Assembly (NCBI GenBank): GCA_001897855.1
Contig: MKUO01000007.1
Location: 186,001-250,000, forward strand
DNA length: 64,000 nucleotides
Reading direction: 5' to 3'
DNA from: Bacteroidetes bacterium 43-93
Lineage (GTDB): Bacteria > Bacteroidota > Bacteroidia > Chitinophagales > Chitinophagaceae
Below are positions 1 to 10,171 of this stretch, piece after piece. How positions within the stretch are numbered: the stretch's first letter is position 1; each line of letters starts with the position of its first letter. A model generated the notes under the pieces. That model searched no databases. It saw only the letters and a program-made list of their open reading frames with translations, and was not told where the DNA came from. Both the position numbers and the translations under genes were made by a program.

Positions 1-72
1 ATATTTGAAAAGCGCGCTGAACAGTTATCTGTGGCTGATTTTGTAGCTATATATAAGCAATATATGCCATGA
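1..72 (+). CDS. C-terminal end of an unknown upstream gene (partial)
   Basis: An open frame enters from the left edge and stops at TGA 70-72, giving 23 codons that end in the residues FVAIYKQYMP. The stop overlaps the ATG of the next gene in an ATGA arrangement, which is typical of translationally coupled genes in one operon. The visible residues are too few to assign a family. Codon use looks normal for the window, so I read it as a real gene tail and not a chance frame. Confidence 0.6.
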   Translation: MFEKRAEQLSVADFVAIYKQYMP

Positions 73-1013
73 ACGAGGTAAAAGAGAAAGTATTAATAGC
101 GGCCCCGGTACATCGTATACTAACAGACTGGCTGGATGCAAACGGATTTGAATGCCTGGTGCGTGAGAAGATCACACAGGCCGAAGCCATGGTACTTGTG
201 AAGGATTGCATCGGCATCGTTACCTCTACAAGGCTGCAGATAGACAAAAATTTGATAGACGCCACGCCAAAACTGCGGTGGGTAGGGCGCATGGGCTCTG
301 GTATGGAGGTGATAGATGTACGCTATGCCGAAGCAAAGGGAATACAATGTTATAGCAGTCCGGAGGGCAATAGTAATGCCGTTGCAGAACACGCCCTGGG
401 AATGCTGCTGGCACTGACCAAAAAGATCGTCATAAGCAATAACGAGGTAAAACAAGGATTGTGGATAAGGGATGCCAACAGAGGTATAGAACTGGAAGGC
501 AAAACGATAGCCATAATAGGCTTTGGTAATACCGGTAGAGCTTTTGCAAGGAAATTATCGGTATTTGGCATGACCATACTTATATATGATAAATATAACT
601 GTGAGCAGATACCGCCTTATGTAGAAAGTTGCAATGATTTTGAACGCATATATAAAGAAGCGGATATATTGAGCTTTCATGTACCCTTGCAGGAAGATAC
701 CATTCATTATTATAATAATGTATTTGCAGGCAGGATGGAGAAGCCCTATATACTCATCAATACATCGCGCGGGGCGGTGGTAGATACGGACACACTGCTG
801 AACGAATTAAGAAACGGCCGCATAAGTGGCGCCTGCCTTGATGTTTGGGAGCAGGAGCCTATAGAAAAGATGGATAATATTTTTAAAGAGAAGCTATTGG
901 ATATAGCTCAGTTGCCGCAAGTTATCATCACACCCCACATTGCCGGATACAGCCATGAGGCTGTATATAAGATGAGCAAGGTGTTATTAGATAAAATTGT
1001 CATGAACAGGTAA
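69..1013 (+). CDS. D-2-hydroxyacid dehydrogenase (phosphoglycerate dehydrogenase-like)
   Basis: This 314-residue protein is an NAD-dependent D-2-hydroxyacid dehydrogenase, a cytosolic enzyme that interconverts 2-keto acids and D-2-hydroxy acids. The Rossmann motif GFGNTG is at residues 151-156. The catalytic triad of the family is visible: Arg234 in NTSRGAVV, Glu263 in DVWEQEP and His290 in TPHIAG. There is no C-terminal ACT domain, so it is the short form and need not be the serine-pathway SerA; glyoxylate/hydroxypyruvate reductase or another 2-keto acid reductase is equally possible. The ATG at 69 overlaps the stop of the preceding gene by 4 bases, which supports this start and co-transcription. 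Family assignment is firm; the substrate is not known. Confidence 0.9.
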   Translation: MNEVKEKVLIAAPVHRILTDWLDANGFECLVREKITQAEAMVLVKDCIGIVTSTRLQIDKNLIDATPKLRWVGRMGSGMEVIDVRYAEAKGIQCYSSPEGNSNAVAEHALGMLLALTKKIVISNNEVKQGLWIRDANRGIELEGKTIAIIGFGNTGRAFARKLSVFGMTILIYDKYNCEQIPPYVESCNDFERIYKEADILSFHVPLQEDTIHYYNNVFAGRMEKPYILINTSRGAVVDTDTLLNELRNGRISGACLDVWEQEPIEKMDNIFKEKLLDIAQLPQVIITPHIAGYSHEAVYKMSKVLLDKIVMNR

Positions 1014-1145
1014 GTTGTATATGGTTTAGCGATAATATACGAAAAACAAACAGTTACCTGACAAAAAATACCTTTTGCCGTTCTACTTTTAACAGAAGTT
1101 TTTATCTTTACCGTTCATTTGGTTAATAATTTATTAAAGCAGGAT

Positions 1146-4100
1146 ATGACACGTACATTACGTTATTTATTCTTATTGGTTTTTACAGGCATTTCTACTG
1201 CGGTATTTGCACAATCCGGTGCGATTTCGGGTACTGTAGTTGATGAGCACAAGGAACCAATGATTGGTGCTGTTGTTCAGGTGGCTCTCGGTGGTATCGC
1301 AAAGGGGGGAGGAATTACAGACGAAGATGGTAATTATTTAGTGAAACCATTGGAACCCGGCAGGTATGATGTAACGATTAAATACTCCTCTTATAAGACC
1401 AAACTTATTACAGGTGTAATCGTTTCTCCGGATAAAACAGCCAAGGTAAATGTGGCTATGGAGCTGGATACCAAGCAATTGAACGAGGTAGCGGTTGTTG
1501 CCTATAAAGTGCCTTTGATTGGTGAAGATGAGCGTAAAGTGATACAGTCTGAGGACATAGAAAAGATGGCAACGCGTAACACCAATACCATTGCCGCTAC
1601 ATCTGCAGGTGTTTATCAGGCAAAGGACGGTGGTGCATTGAATCTGGGTGGTGCGCGCTCTGAAGGTACCCTTTATATCATTGATGGTGTGCGGGTATAC
1701 GGTAGCCAGGGCATCAACCTTGCTCAAAACTCTATTGACCAGATAGAAGTAATACAATCCGGCTTGTCTGCAAAATATGGTGATGCCCTTGGTGGTGTGG
1801 TAAACGTGACTACGAAAGGTGTTGCTAAAAAAGTGACGGGTGGATTCCTTTTAGAAAAATCTGTTGACGGTTATGGCCACAACCTGGTGAACTTTAACTT
1901 ATCAGGCCCGCTGGTGAAGAAGAAAATTGACAGTGTAAATAAAAAGCCGATCATCGGTTTCAGGTTAGATGGTGACTTCCTGTATGACAAAGACAATAAC
2001 CCGTCTTACTACGGTAACTATAAATTAAGTGATGCTAAGCTGCAGGAACTGGAACAACATCCATTAGTAGCGGTGCCAAACCAAAGTGGTGTACCTGTAT
2101 TTAAATATGCATCTGAATATGTGCATACCAGTGATTTTGAAAAAGTGAAAGCCCGCCAAAATGCAACAACTATAACGGGCAGGCTTAACGCTAAGGTGGA
2201 TTACGATGTTACCGAAAACCTGAGTGTTACAGCAGGTGGTAACTTCACGTATCAAAATAACCCCGTATATAATCGATTGTGGTCGCTGTTTTCACCCAAT
2301 AACGAACCCATACAAACAAACTATACAGGAAGGGGTTATTTGAGAATCAGTCAAAGGTTCCCAACAAAAGTTGCTGAAGGGGAAAAGAAACCGGCAATAT
2401 CAAACGCGTATTATACAGTGCAGGCCGACTATCAGACCACACGCATAGACGTGAAAAACCCGAACCTGAGCAATAATATATTTAATTATGGATATGTTGG
2501 GAAATTCTACACAAACTATACGCAGCAATATGCACCGGGATTAGATGACACCAGCGGTAAGATAGGTATCAAACTGATACAGGATCATATACCAGATGGT
2601 GTAAGTTTTGAAAGGTCTGATATGAACCCGGTGTTGGCGAATTACACAAGTCAGTATTTTAACTTAATTGGTAATGCTCCTGTGAGCCTCAACCAGATAT
2701 TTGCTCAGAATAGTATCATCAATGGTACTTTACCAAATACTACTTACGGTTTATTTACCAACGTAGGCTACCCCGCTTCTTACTACCAGTCTTCGAGCAC
2801 TAATCAATATGCAATAGACGTAAATGCTTCATTTGACCTGCAAACAGGTAAAACAAGGCACGCGATAGAATTTGGCCTTTATTATCAGCAACAGGTATTT
2901 CGTGGATACGCTGCGAACGCATATGGTGGCAATACCAGTATCTGGCAATATGCCCGCCAGCTTACCAATAAGCATATCACACTCGATTATGCAAACCCTG
3001 TATTTATCGTAAACGGCCAAAAGTACACTTTGGCGCAGGTGAAGAGTGGTGTGATATCCCCTTCACCTAACGATACAATATTTTATAACCGAATTGACTC
3101 AGGATCTCAATCTACTTTTGACAGGAACCTGAGAAATAAACTTGGTGTTGGCGCTACTGATTATATAGATGTAGATAACTATGATCCTTCTATGTTCTCA
3201 ATGAATATGTTCTCTGCTGATGAATTGCTGAACAACGGTAACTCATTTGTGAGCTATTATGGATATGACTACCTGGGCCAAAAGCAAAAAGGCCAGGTAA
3301 ACTTTAATGACTTCTTTACTAAGAAAGACGCTAACGGTAACTATACACGTGATATTGGTGCTTACAGACCAAGCTACATAGCAGGTTACCTGCTGGACAG
3401 GTTCCAGTTTAAGGACATCAACTTCAACGTGGGTGTGCGTGTAGACCGATTTGACGCCAATACTAAAGTGCTGAAGGATCCATACTCTCTTTATGAAGTG
3501 CTGGACGCATCTAACGTAGGTACTACCTTAAAAGATAACAGGACTGTTACCAATACACTTAACAATGGTGTAAGGCCATCGAATATCAAAGATAGCTATG
3601 TGCCATATGTAAACAGTAACCAATCAAGCGCGCCGAATATTATTGGTTATCGCGATGGCGACAACTGGTATGACTATTCCGGTAAACTTATTGAAGACCC
3701 TTCTGTATTGAAGAACTACAGCGGTGGCGGCGACCCTCAGCCATTACTGTCACAACCAAAACAAAAGATCAGCGATCCTGATTTTGATCCTAACAGCACA
3801 TTTACAGACTACAAACCACAGGTAAATGTGATGCCGAGGTTGTCGTTCTCATTCCCTGTAACAGACCAGGCATTGTTCTTCGCGCACTACGATGTGATCG
3901 TACAAAGGCCTTCATTATTAGGTATCTCTACACCTGATCAGTATTATTTCTTTACATCTAATACACAAAATATATTATACAATCCTGATCTGAAGCCTCA
4001 AAAATTATTTGACTATGAAGTAGGTTTCAAACAGGCGCTTACTAAACAAAGTGCGATCACGATCACCGGTTTCTATAAAGAACGTAAGGATATGATCCAG

Positions 4101-4907
4101 GTGCGTCCATACCTGTTTGCATGGCCATCTACATACTATACTTATGGCAACAGGGACTTTTCTACTACGAAAGGTTTGACATTGAACTATGATCTGAGAC
4201 GTGTAGGTAACCTGCGTATGACTGTAGCCTATACCCTGCAATTTGCAGAAGGTACCGGTTCTAACGCTACATCTACAGCACGTAGCGGCTTATCAGGCAA
4301 TGGTATCGTTCAGCAGTTTGTATCTGCCGGTCTACCTAACTTAAGGTATTCTACAGTGCTGGACTATGACTCACGCCATAACATCTCTGCTACTATAGAC
4401 TACCGTTATGAAGATAACGATGGTCCTGTGATTGGCGGTAAGCACATTCTTGAAAATGCAGGTGTTAACTTCATAGCCCGTGCACGTAGCGGTGAGCCTT
4501 ATACTAAATACGCACAGCCAATACCTACCGGTAATATTATTGAAGGTGGTGTGAACGGTGCACGCCTGCCATGGCACTATGGCCTGGATATGAAACTGGA
4601 TAAGAATTTCAAACTTGGATTCCTGACGCGCAAGCCTAAAGCAGGAGAAGCTGCACGCGCGCCAAAAGTGCTGAATGCATATGTAATGATCCAGAACCTG
4701 CTGAACATCAGGGATAGGCTGAGTGTGGATGGGTATACAGGAAGACCTGATGATGACGGTTACCTGAGGTCGCCACAAGGTATATTGAATACCCAGCTGC
4801 AAACTAACCCTACTTCTTACCAGGACATATACACCCTGTGGTTGCAAAATCCTGACAGGATAAACCTGCCAAGAAGGATCAACCTGGGTATACAATTGAA
4901 TTTCTAA
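1146..4907 (+). CDS. TonB-dependent receptor with N-terminal carboxypeptidase-like domain
   Basis: This outer-membrane TonB-dependent receptor has about 1253 residues. It starts with a signal peptide ending near VFAQ, followed by a carboxypeptidase-regulatory-like beta-sandwich (GTVVDEHKEPMIGAVV), a plug domain (LYIIDGVRV, QIEVIQSG, KYGDALGGVVNVTTKG) and a long beta-barrel ending in LGIQLNF with a terminal aromatic residue. An upstream in-frame TTG at 1119 is possible, but ATG 1146 begins directly at the signal peptide. A TATCTTTA stretch at 1103-1110 resembles a Bacteroidota -7 element. No SusD partner follows; instead the next two genes are a giant secreted T9SS protein and a PorV-like barrel. 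This argues against a glycan-uptake (Sus) locus and for a T9SS-linked envelope unit. The substrate cannot be read from the sequence. Confidence 0.92.
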   Translation: MTRTLRYLFLLVFTGISTAVFAQSGAISGTVVDEHKEPMIGAVVQVALGGIAKGGGITDEDGNYLVKPLEPGRYDVTIKYSSYKTKLITGVIVSPDKTAKVNVAMELDTKQLNEVAVVAYKVPLIGEDERKVIQSEDIEKMATRNTNTIAATSAGVYQAKDGGALNLGGARSEGTLYIIDGVRVYGSQGINLAQNSIDQIEVIQSGLSAKYGDALGGVVNVTTKGVAKKVTGGFLLEKSVDGYGHNLVNFNLSGPLVKKKIDSVNKKPIIGFRLDGDFLYDKDNNPSYYGNYKLSDAKLQELEQHPLVAVPNQSGVPVFKYASEYVHTSDFEKVKARQNATTITGRLNAKVDYDVTENLSVTAGGNFTYQNNPVYNRLWSLFSPNNEPIQTNYTGRGYLRISQRFPTKVAEGEKKPAISNAYYTVQADYQTTRIDVKNPNLSNNIFNYGYVGKFYTNYTQQYAPGLDDTSGKIGIKLIQDHIPDGVSFERSDMNPVLANYTSQYFNLIGNAPVSLNQIFAQNSIINGTLPNTTYGLFTNVGYPASYYQSSSTNQYAIDVNASFDLQTGKTRHAIEFGLYYQQQVFRGYAANAYGGNTSIWQYARQLTNKHITLDYANPVFIVNGQKYTLAQVKSGVISPSPNDTIFYNRIDSGSQSTFDRNLRNKLGVGATDYIDVDNYDPSMFSMNMFSADELLNNGNSFVSYYGYDYLGQKQKGQVNFNDFFTKKDANGNYTRDIGAYRPSYIAGYLLDRFQFKDINFNVGVRVDRFDANTKVLKDPYSLYEVLDASNVGTTLKDNRTVTNTLNNGVRPSNIKDSYVPYVNSNQSSAPNIIGYRDGDNWYDYSGKLIEDPSVLKNYSGGGDPQPLLSQPKQKISDPDFDPNSTFTDYKPQVNVMPRLSFSFPVTDQALFFAHYDVIVQRPSLLGISTPDQYYFFTSNTQNILYNPDLKPQKLFDYEVGFKQALTKQSAITITGFYKERKDMIQVRPYLFAWPSTYYTYGNRDFSTTKGLTLNYDLRRVGNLRMTVAYTLQFAEGTGSNATSTARSGLSGNGIVQQFVSAGLPNLRYSTVLDYDSRHNISATIDYRYEDNDGPVIGGKHILENAGVNFIARARSGEPYTKYAQPIPTGNIIEGGVNGARLPWHYGLDMKLDKNFKLGFLTRKPKAGEAARAPKVLNAYVMIQNLLNIRDRLSVDGYTGRPDDDGYLRSPQGILNTQLQTNPTSYQDIYTLWLQNPDRINLPRRINLGIQLNF

Positions 4908-4941
4908 AACAGCATTAGTAAAAATATAACTTAGAAAAGTT

Positions 4942-7900
4942 ATGCTATATAAGAATAAAAATCTGGTTTTTGCACTATCAACAGCCGCAGTTATGGCGTT
5001 GGCAACCCAGGCAGATGCGCGCCCTAATATCGTTGAAGGACAGTTGAAGACTACAGGTGGGCAGTTGAAAACGACCGCATCTTCTTGCCGGGAGGCGACG
5101 GCTAAAATAGATCTTGATATCAATAACGTGCGTGCACGATTGATGACAGGTGGTGATATGTGGTGGGATATAGGCCTTGCAGAAGCACGATACGAAGTGC
5201 CAAAGAACAGTAAGAAGAATTCATTATTTGCCGGTTCTGTATGGATAGGTGGATTTGATAATAAAGGACAGTTGAAAGTTGCCGCACAGACATATCGTCA
5301 AAACGGTAATGACTACTGGCCCGGCCCACTGGATGCAACTGCCAGCATTACCGCAGCGGATTGCTCTGAATGGGACCGTTTCTGGAAAATTGACCGCGAA
5401 ACAATCAACCAGTTTCGTGAGCTTGGAGACAAGGGTACCGCACTTAGTGATGCAACCTATGCGGTGATTAACGAATGGCCCGCTAAAGGTAATGCTAACG
5501 CTAAAGGCGCAAATTCTAACCCACTGGGTCTGGAAAGTGCAACTAATGACTATGCACCTTTCATTGATGTTAATACGAACGGTGTTTATGATCCCCAAAA
5601 TGGTGATTATCCTAATATTACCGGCGATCAGTTTGTTTGGTGGGTGTTTAATGATAAGGGTAATACGAAAGGTGAGTCTCAAACAGATGGTATTGGTATA
5701 GAAGTGCAGGCCAGTGCTTTTGCATATTCTACCAAAGACTTTTTGAATGATGCAACCTTCTACAATTACCGTTTGATAAACAGGAGTAACCAGGGACTGG
5801 ACAGTACCTATATAGCTACATGGACAGATGCTGACCTTGGATACTACCAGGATGACTATATCGGTTGTGATACTACACGCGGCCTTGGTATATTATATAA
5901 TGGTAAGAGTGTGGATGGTGCGGGCCAGGTGAACAGCTATGGCAGCAGGATACCAATGGTAGGTATAGATTTCTTTAAAGGCCCGAAAAAGCCTATTAGA
6001 ACATCTTCAGGTAAAGATACATTTGAAGTATTGGGAATGGAGTCATTCACTTATTATAATAATGACTTCTCCATTATCGGGAACCCAACCAACGGTGCCC
6101 AGATATATTACTATATGACTGGCTCTATCCGTAATGGTGAGCGTTTCTCTAACGACTTTGTGGGGCCAAATATTAACTCTAAAGGATATGGTGCCGGTTT
6201 CCCTACATCACGGTTTGTATTTACGGGTGACCCGGGTGTAAAAACAGAATGGTCTGAATGTACATGTAACAACCCGGTAGGTGATCGCCGTTTTGTGCAC
6301 TCTGCAGGTCCTTTCACGTTAGCGCCGGGTGTTACCAATGACATTACAATAGGTGCTGTATGGGTATCTGACGTAGGCGGTTGCCCTACTACCAGCTTTA
6401 AAAAGATACGTGTGGCTGATGACCAGGCACAGGAATTATTTGATAATGGCTTTAAAACTATTGAAGGGCCTGAAGCACCTCGCCTGGTGGTGCGTGAACT
6501 GGACAGGAAGTTGGTATTTTACCTGCTGAACGACCCATCTAGCAATAACTATAAAGAGCTTTATGGCACAGGTACAGATCCTAAGTATCGTGTAGCATCT
6601 GTTAAGGCTAAGAGATTAGCGAAAACTGCTGATTCTTTATATAAGTTTGAAGGCTATCGTGTGTTCCAGCTGAAAAATGCTTTAGTGCAGCCGGCACAGA
6701 TATTTAATAGTGACGGTACTTTAAATACAGATCTTGCAATTGAAGTAATGCAATGTGACGTTAAGAACGGAGTTACCCGCTTAATCAATTGGAGTAAAGA
6801 TGCTGATATCAACGACAGTACTTATATACCTGTTGTAAAAGTAACCGGTGTAGATAGTGGTATTAAACACAGTTTTGTAGCTACTGTTGACCAGTTTGCT
6901 ACAGGAAGCGATAAACGTTTTGTAAACTATCGTAACTATTATTTTGTTGCCATTGCGTATGCATACAACAATTTTGCAGACTTTTCAATAAGAGCAGCAG
7001 ACTCTACACAAGATGTAGTGTACCTGGAAAGTGCTCACGGAGCAGGTGGTTCACCAATCCAAGTGGTTAATGCTATGCCTAACCCGGCGGCCGGGGATAT
7101 GGGTACTGTACTTAACGCTGACTACGGTTCAGGTGTAATGATAACAAGAATTGAAGGTACAGGTAACGGACACAATGAGCTGCAAATGACAGACTCATCA
7201 GAAAATGAGGCGTTGTATGGTGTGGATGTTACGGATCCTTCTGGTAACTCAATACATGCATACCAATCGGTACATCCGAAATATCAGTTAGCCCATGGTC
7301 CTGTTAACGTTAATATAGTTGACCCAGTGAAAGTGGTGCCAGCTAGTTGGGAACTATATATCTTGGGCAAGCCACAAGCGGATCCTGCCAATGGCATCGA
7401 GCCGTATAGCGCGGCCTGGATGCTTGTGAACACAACAGGCGTAAATGGCCAGCCTGATACTATTTATAACGAGTCTATGTATGGTCTGGCGCGTTCTGAT
7501 GAGCAGATCATCTCTAAATATGGCCTATCGGTAAACATTACCCAGGTGACAAGACCGGGTGTAGACCAGGCGAATGGAAATGGTTACATCAGTTCTTCGA
7601 TCTTATTTGAAGACCCAGCAAAACCATGGCTGGCGGGTGTGAATGATGGTGAAAACCGCGATTTCCGGAACTGGATCAGGAGTGGTAACCAAAAAGATAC
7701 TTTCAAGGCCTGTGATTATAACGATAAAGCGGGTAATGGTTTTGACACTGTATTACAGGTTTATGAGAAGCTGTTGTCCCAATACACTACTACAATAGGC
7801 ACATGGGCTCCTTATCAGCTGGCTTCTGATGAAGATAGGGCCAGGTGTGGTTTCGGTGTAGCAAGAAAGAATACAGCTAACGTTGGTATTTACAACATCC

Positions 7901-8928
7901 CGAGCGTGGATATCGTGTTTACCGCAGATAAATCTAAATGGACACGATGCGTAGTATTTGAAGAAAATGATACTAAGATCGGTAGTCAGGGATTGTCTGA
8001 AGGGGGTGCCTATAAAATGGACTTGCGTAAGCATAATAGCTGGAATCTTGATATTGATGCAGATGGTCGCCCAATATACAGCCAGGATGAAAATGACTAC
8101 GGTATGTCATGGTTCCCGGGTTATGCTATTAACCAGGAGACTGGAGAACGGTTGAATATTGCCTTTGGTGAGGACTCTTGGTTGCGGAACTACGGCGGCA
8201 ATGATATGATTTGGAACCCAACTTCCGACCTGTTCTCTTCTGTTAGTACCTTGTTCGGAGGTAAACATTATGTTTACGTGTTTAATACTGCATATGATTC
8301 CTGCCGTTCATTTTTAAATGCCTACAAATCGGTTTCTCCGCAGCTGAAACAAGCTGCTTATCAAGACATTGCATGGGTAGGTGCCACTATGCTGAACACA
8401 GGATATCATCTGACATCTTTAAAAGACGGATTGATACCAACAACCGTACGTATTAAGTTCAGGGTTGACAGGCCTTACGCCCAATATACTCCAAACTTTG
8501 TGCCTGCAAGCAGCCTACGTAATGGTGGTAACCCGTTGTATTCTTTCAGTACTGTAGATCTTGCGCCTACGCCATTGTCTGATAATCCGAATGCTGATAA
8601 GAATGCGCTGTTAGACAGGATACACGTTGTTCCTAACCCGTACTATGCGTATGCCGGATATGAATTGAACAGGTTAGATTCCCGCGTGCGCATCAATAAT
8701 CTGCCCACCAATGCTACCATTAGCATATACTCACTCGACGGAGCACTGATCCGCAGGTTGACGAAAGATAACCCGAATGTATCTTATCTGGATTGGGATA
8801 TACGTAATGAAAAGGGCTTGCCGATAGCTAGTGGTATGTATCTGATACATATAGATGCGAAAGGCATTGGTGAGACAGTTATTAAATGGTTTGGTGCTAT
8901 GCGCCCACTGGATTTGACAACTTATTAA
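4942..8928 (+). CDS. Giant secreted T9SS cargo protein (type A sorting domain), function unknown
   Basis: This 1328-residue exported protein carries an N-terminal signal peptide (hydrophobic LVFALSTAAVMALATQA, cleavage near ADA). Just after it is a duplicated heptad-like stretch with two copies of GQLKTT. The long middle is rich in Gly, Asn, Asp and aromatic residues and has no enzyme motif I recognise. Two PNP-type motifs mark sorting-like modules: MPNPAAG near residue 712 and VVPNPYYAYAG near residue 1231. The last ~100 residues (ATISIYSLDGALIRRL, then GLPIASGMYLIHIDAKG) have the pattern of a T9SS type A C-terminal domain, which directs export across the outer membrane and anchoring or release. 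The gene starts 34 bases after the TonB receptor and is followed 56 bases later by a PorV/PorQ-like gene, so the three probably form one transcription unit. Confidence 0.85.
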   Translation: MLYKNKNLVFALSTAAVMALATQADARPNIVEGQLKTTGGQLKTTASSCREATAKIDLDINNVRARLMTGGDMWWDIGLAEARYEVPKNSKKNSLFAGSVWIGGFDNKGQLKVAAQTYRQNGNDYWPGPLDATASITAADCSEWDRFWKIDRETINQFRELGDKGTALSDATYAVINEWPAKGNANAKGANSNPLGLESATNDYAPFIDVNTNGVYDPQNGDYPNITGDQFVWWVFNDKGNTKGESQTDGIGIEVQASAFAYSTKDFLNDATFYNYRLINRSNQGLDSTYIATWTDADLGYYQDDYIGCDTTRGLGILYNGKSVDGAGQVNSYGSRIPMVGIDFFKGPKKPIRTSSGKDTFEVLGMESFTYYNNDFSIIGNPTNGAQIYYYMTGSIRNGERFSNDFVGPNINSKGYGAGFPTSRFVFTGDPGVKTEWSECTCNNPVGDRRFVHSAGPFTLAPGVTNDITIGAVWVSDVGGCPTTSFKKIRVADDQAQELFDNGFKTIEGPEAPRLVVRELDRKLVFYLLNDPSSNNYKELYGTGTDPKYRVASVKAKRLAKTADSLYKFEGYRVFQLKNALVQPAQIFNSDGTLNTDLAIEVMQCDVKNGVTRLINWSKDADINDSTYIPVVKVTGVDSGIKHSFVATVDQFATGSDKRFVNYRNYYFVAIAYAYNNFADFSIRAADSTQDVVYLESAHGAGGSPIQVVNAMPNPAAGDMGTVLNADYGSGVMITRIEGTGNGHNELQMTDSSENEALYGVDVTDPSGNSIHAYQSVHPKYQLAHGPVNVNIVDPVKVVPASWELYILGKPQADPANGIEPYSAAWMLVNTTGVNGQPDTIYNESMYGLARSDEQIISKYGLSVNITQVTRPGVDQANGNGYISSSILFEDPAKPWLAGVNDGENRDFRNWIRSGNQKDTFKACDYNDKAGNGFDTVLQVYEKLLSQYTTTIGTWAPYQLASDEDRARCGFGVARKNTANVGIYNIPSVDIVFTADKSKWTRCVVFEENDTKIGSQGLSEGGAYKMDLRKHNSWNLDIDADGRPIYSQDENDYGMSWFPGYAINQETGERLNIAFGEDSWLRNYGGNDMIWNPTSDLFSSVSTLFGGKHYVYVFNTAYDSCRSFLNAYKSVSPQLKQAAYQDIAWVGATMLNTGYHLTSLKDGLIPTTVRIKFRVDRPYAQYTPNFVPASSLRNGGNPLYSFSTVDLAPTPLSDNPNADKNALLDRIHVVPNPYYAYAGYELNRLDSRVRINNLPTNATISIYSLDGALIRRLTKDNPNVSYLDWDIRNEKGLPIASGMYLIHIDAKGIGETVIKWFGAMRPLDLTTY

Positions 8929-8984
8929 TAAAAGCAAGGTTCGCGTAACAACGGACGATTATATAAAATTTCGATTTAAGTATT

Positions 8985-10085
8985 ATGAAAAAATTATCTG
9001 TTAAAGCCGCTTTAGTCTGTGCATTAGGCCTTTCAGTTAATGCATATGCAGGTAATAAGGACCGTACCGGGCAGGCGGGTGCAACCGAGCTTTCTATTAA
9101 TCCGTGGGGGCAGAGCACCGGTGTTTTTGGTATGAATACAGCCAATGTAAGAGGGCTGGATGCCATGAAGACCAATATCGCAGGCCTTTCTTTCGTAGAA
9201 AAGACTGAGATCGGTGCTTCTTATACCATGATGCTAAGGAATGGTACGGTAGGTGTCAATAACCTGGGTTTTGCACAGAAACTGGGTAACAATGGCGGTG
9301 TAGTAGGTGTTAACGTTATGGCGATGAGCTTCGGAGATATTCCAATCACGGATTATGACAATCCTGAAGGCGGAATAGGTACTTACACGCCTCAGTTCTT
9401 CAACCTTAGCCTGGGTTATGCTAAAGCATTCTCTCACAGTATATACGCCGGTGTTGCAGCAACGTTTGTATCTGAGCAGATCACCAACGTAAAAGCCAGC
9501 GGTGCAGCATTTGAAGCGGGCATTCAATATGTTACCGGTAAGAGGGATAACTTCCACTTCGGCATCACTTTGCGTAACATAGGTACTAATATGGATTTCA
9601 CCGGAAATGGTTTTACGGTGAATGTGCAGGCTCCGGAAAACGAAGCTTATACCATGAATATGCACGTACCTACTGAGAAGTTTGAAATGCCGACTTACCT
9701 GAACTTCGGCCTTGCCTACGACTTCTACCTGGATGAGAAGAAAACTGCAAGTGCTGATGAGCAAAAAGCTGAGCCTACTAAGCCTAAACACAGGCTGACC
9801 GTAATGGGTAGCTTTACGTCGAATTCATTCAATAACGACTTTTTGGGTGCCGGTGTTGAATATGGCTTCCATGAACTATTTATGCTGCGTGCCGCTTACC
9901 GGTATGAAAAGAATATTGGCAGCTATGATGGCCGCACTACCATGTATAACGGCCTTGCAGCGGGCGCTACGATACAGCATCGCATAGGTGAAAAAGGACC
10001 TATGCTGGCGATAGACTATTCTTACAGGCCTACAGCACGTCCTGCGAATGGAGTGCACGTTTTTTCGCTACGTTTCATGCGTTAA
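8985..10085 (+). CDS. PorV/PorQ-family outer-membrane barrel protein
   Basis: This 366-residue protein has a signal peptide ending near AYAG and then a FadL-like beta-barrel of the PorV/PorQ type. Family features are the early GATELSINPWGQSTGVFGMNTANVRG-type segment around residues 31-57, repeated strands of alternating hydrophobic residues, and a terminal VFSLRFMR strand. In Bacteroidota PorV moves T9SS cargo from the translocon to the attachment complex, and extra PorV paralogs often lie beside a dedicated cargo gene. Here the neighbour is the 1328-residue cargo at 4942, which fits a dedicated shuttle, but this is inference. A rho-independent terminator follows at 10112-10149. It could alternatively be a general outer-membrane transporter of the same fold. 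Confidence 0.82.
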   Translation: MKKLSVKAALVCALGLSVNAYAGNKDRTGQAGATELSINPWGQSTGVFGMNTANVRGLDAMKTNIAGLSFVEKTEIGASYTMMLRNGTVGVNNLGFAQKLGNNGGVVGVNVMAMSFGDIPITDYDNPEGGIGTYTPQFFNLSLGYAKAFSHSIYAGVAATFVSEQITNVKASGAAFEAGIQYVTGKRDNFHFGITLRNIGTNMDFTGNGFTVNVQAPENEAYTMNMHVPTEKFEMPTYLNFGLAYDFYLDEKKTASADEQKAEPTKPKHRLTVMGSFTSNSFNNDFLGAGVEYGFHELFMLRAAYRYEKNIGSYDGRTTMYNGLAAGATIQHRIGEKGPMLAIDYSYRPTARPANGVHVFSLRFMR

Positions 10086-10111
10086 TATAAATTCCTTATT
10101 TTTGTTTGATG

Positions 10112-10149
10112 CAACGCTTCTGTAACAACAGGAGCGTTGTATTTTTTTC
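10112..10149 (+). terminator. Rho-independent terminator after the TonB/cargo/PorV unit
   Basis: An inverted repeat with arms CAACGCTTCTG (10112-10122) and CAGGAGCGTTG (10129-10139), containing one G-T pair, is followed by a T-run at 10140-10148. It lies 26 bases after the stop of the PorV-like gene and ends that unit before greA. Confidence 0.8.
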
Positions 10150-10171
10150 TGTTTTAAACGTATTATAAGCT

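Noticed and set aside
4371-5123. 250-residue minus-strand frame across the TonB/cargo junction
   Set aside because: It covers two well-supported genes on the other strand and has no recognisable domain.
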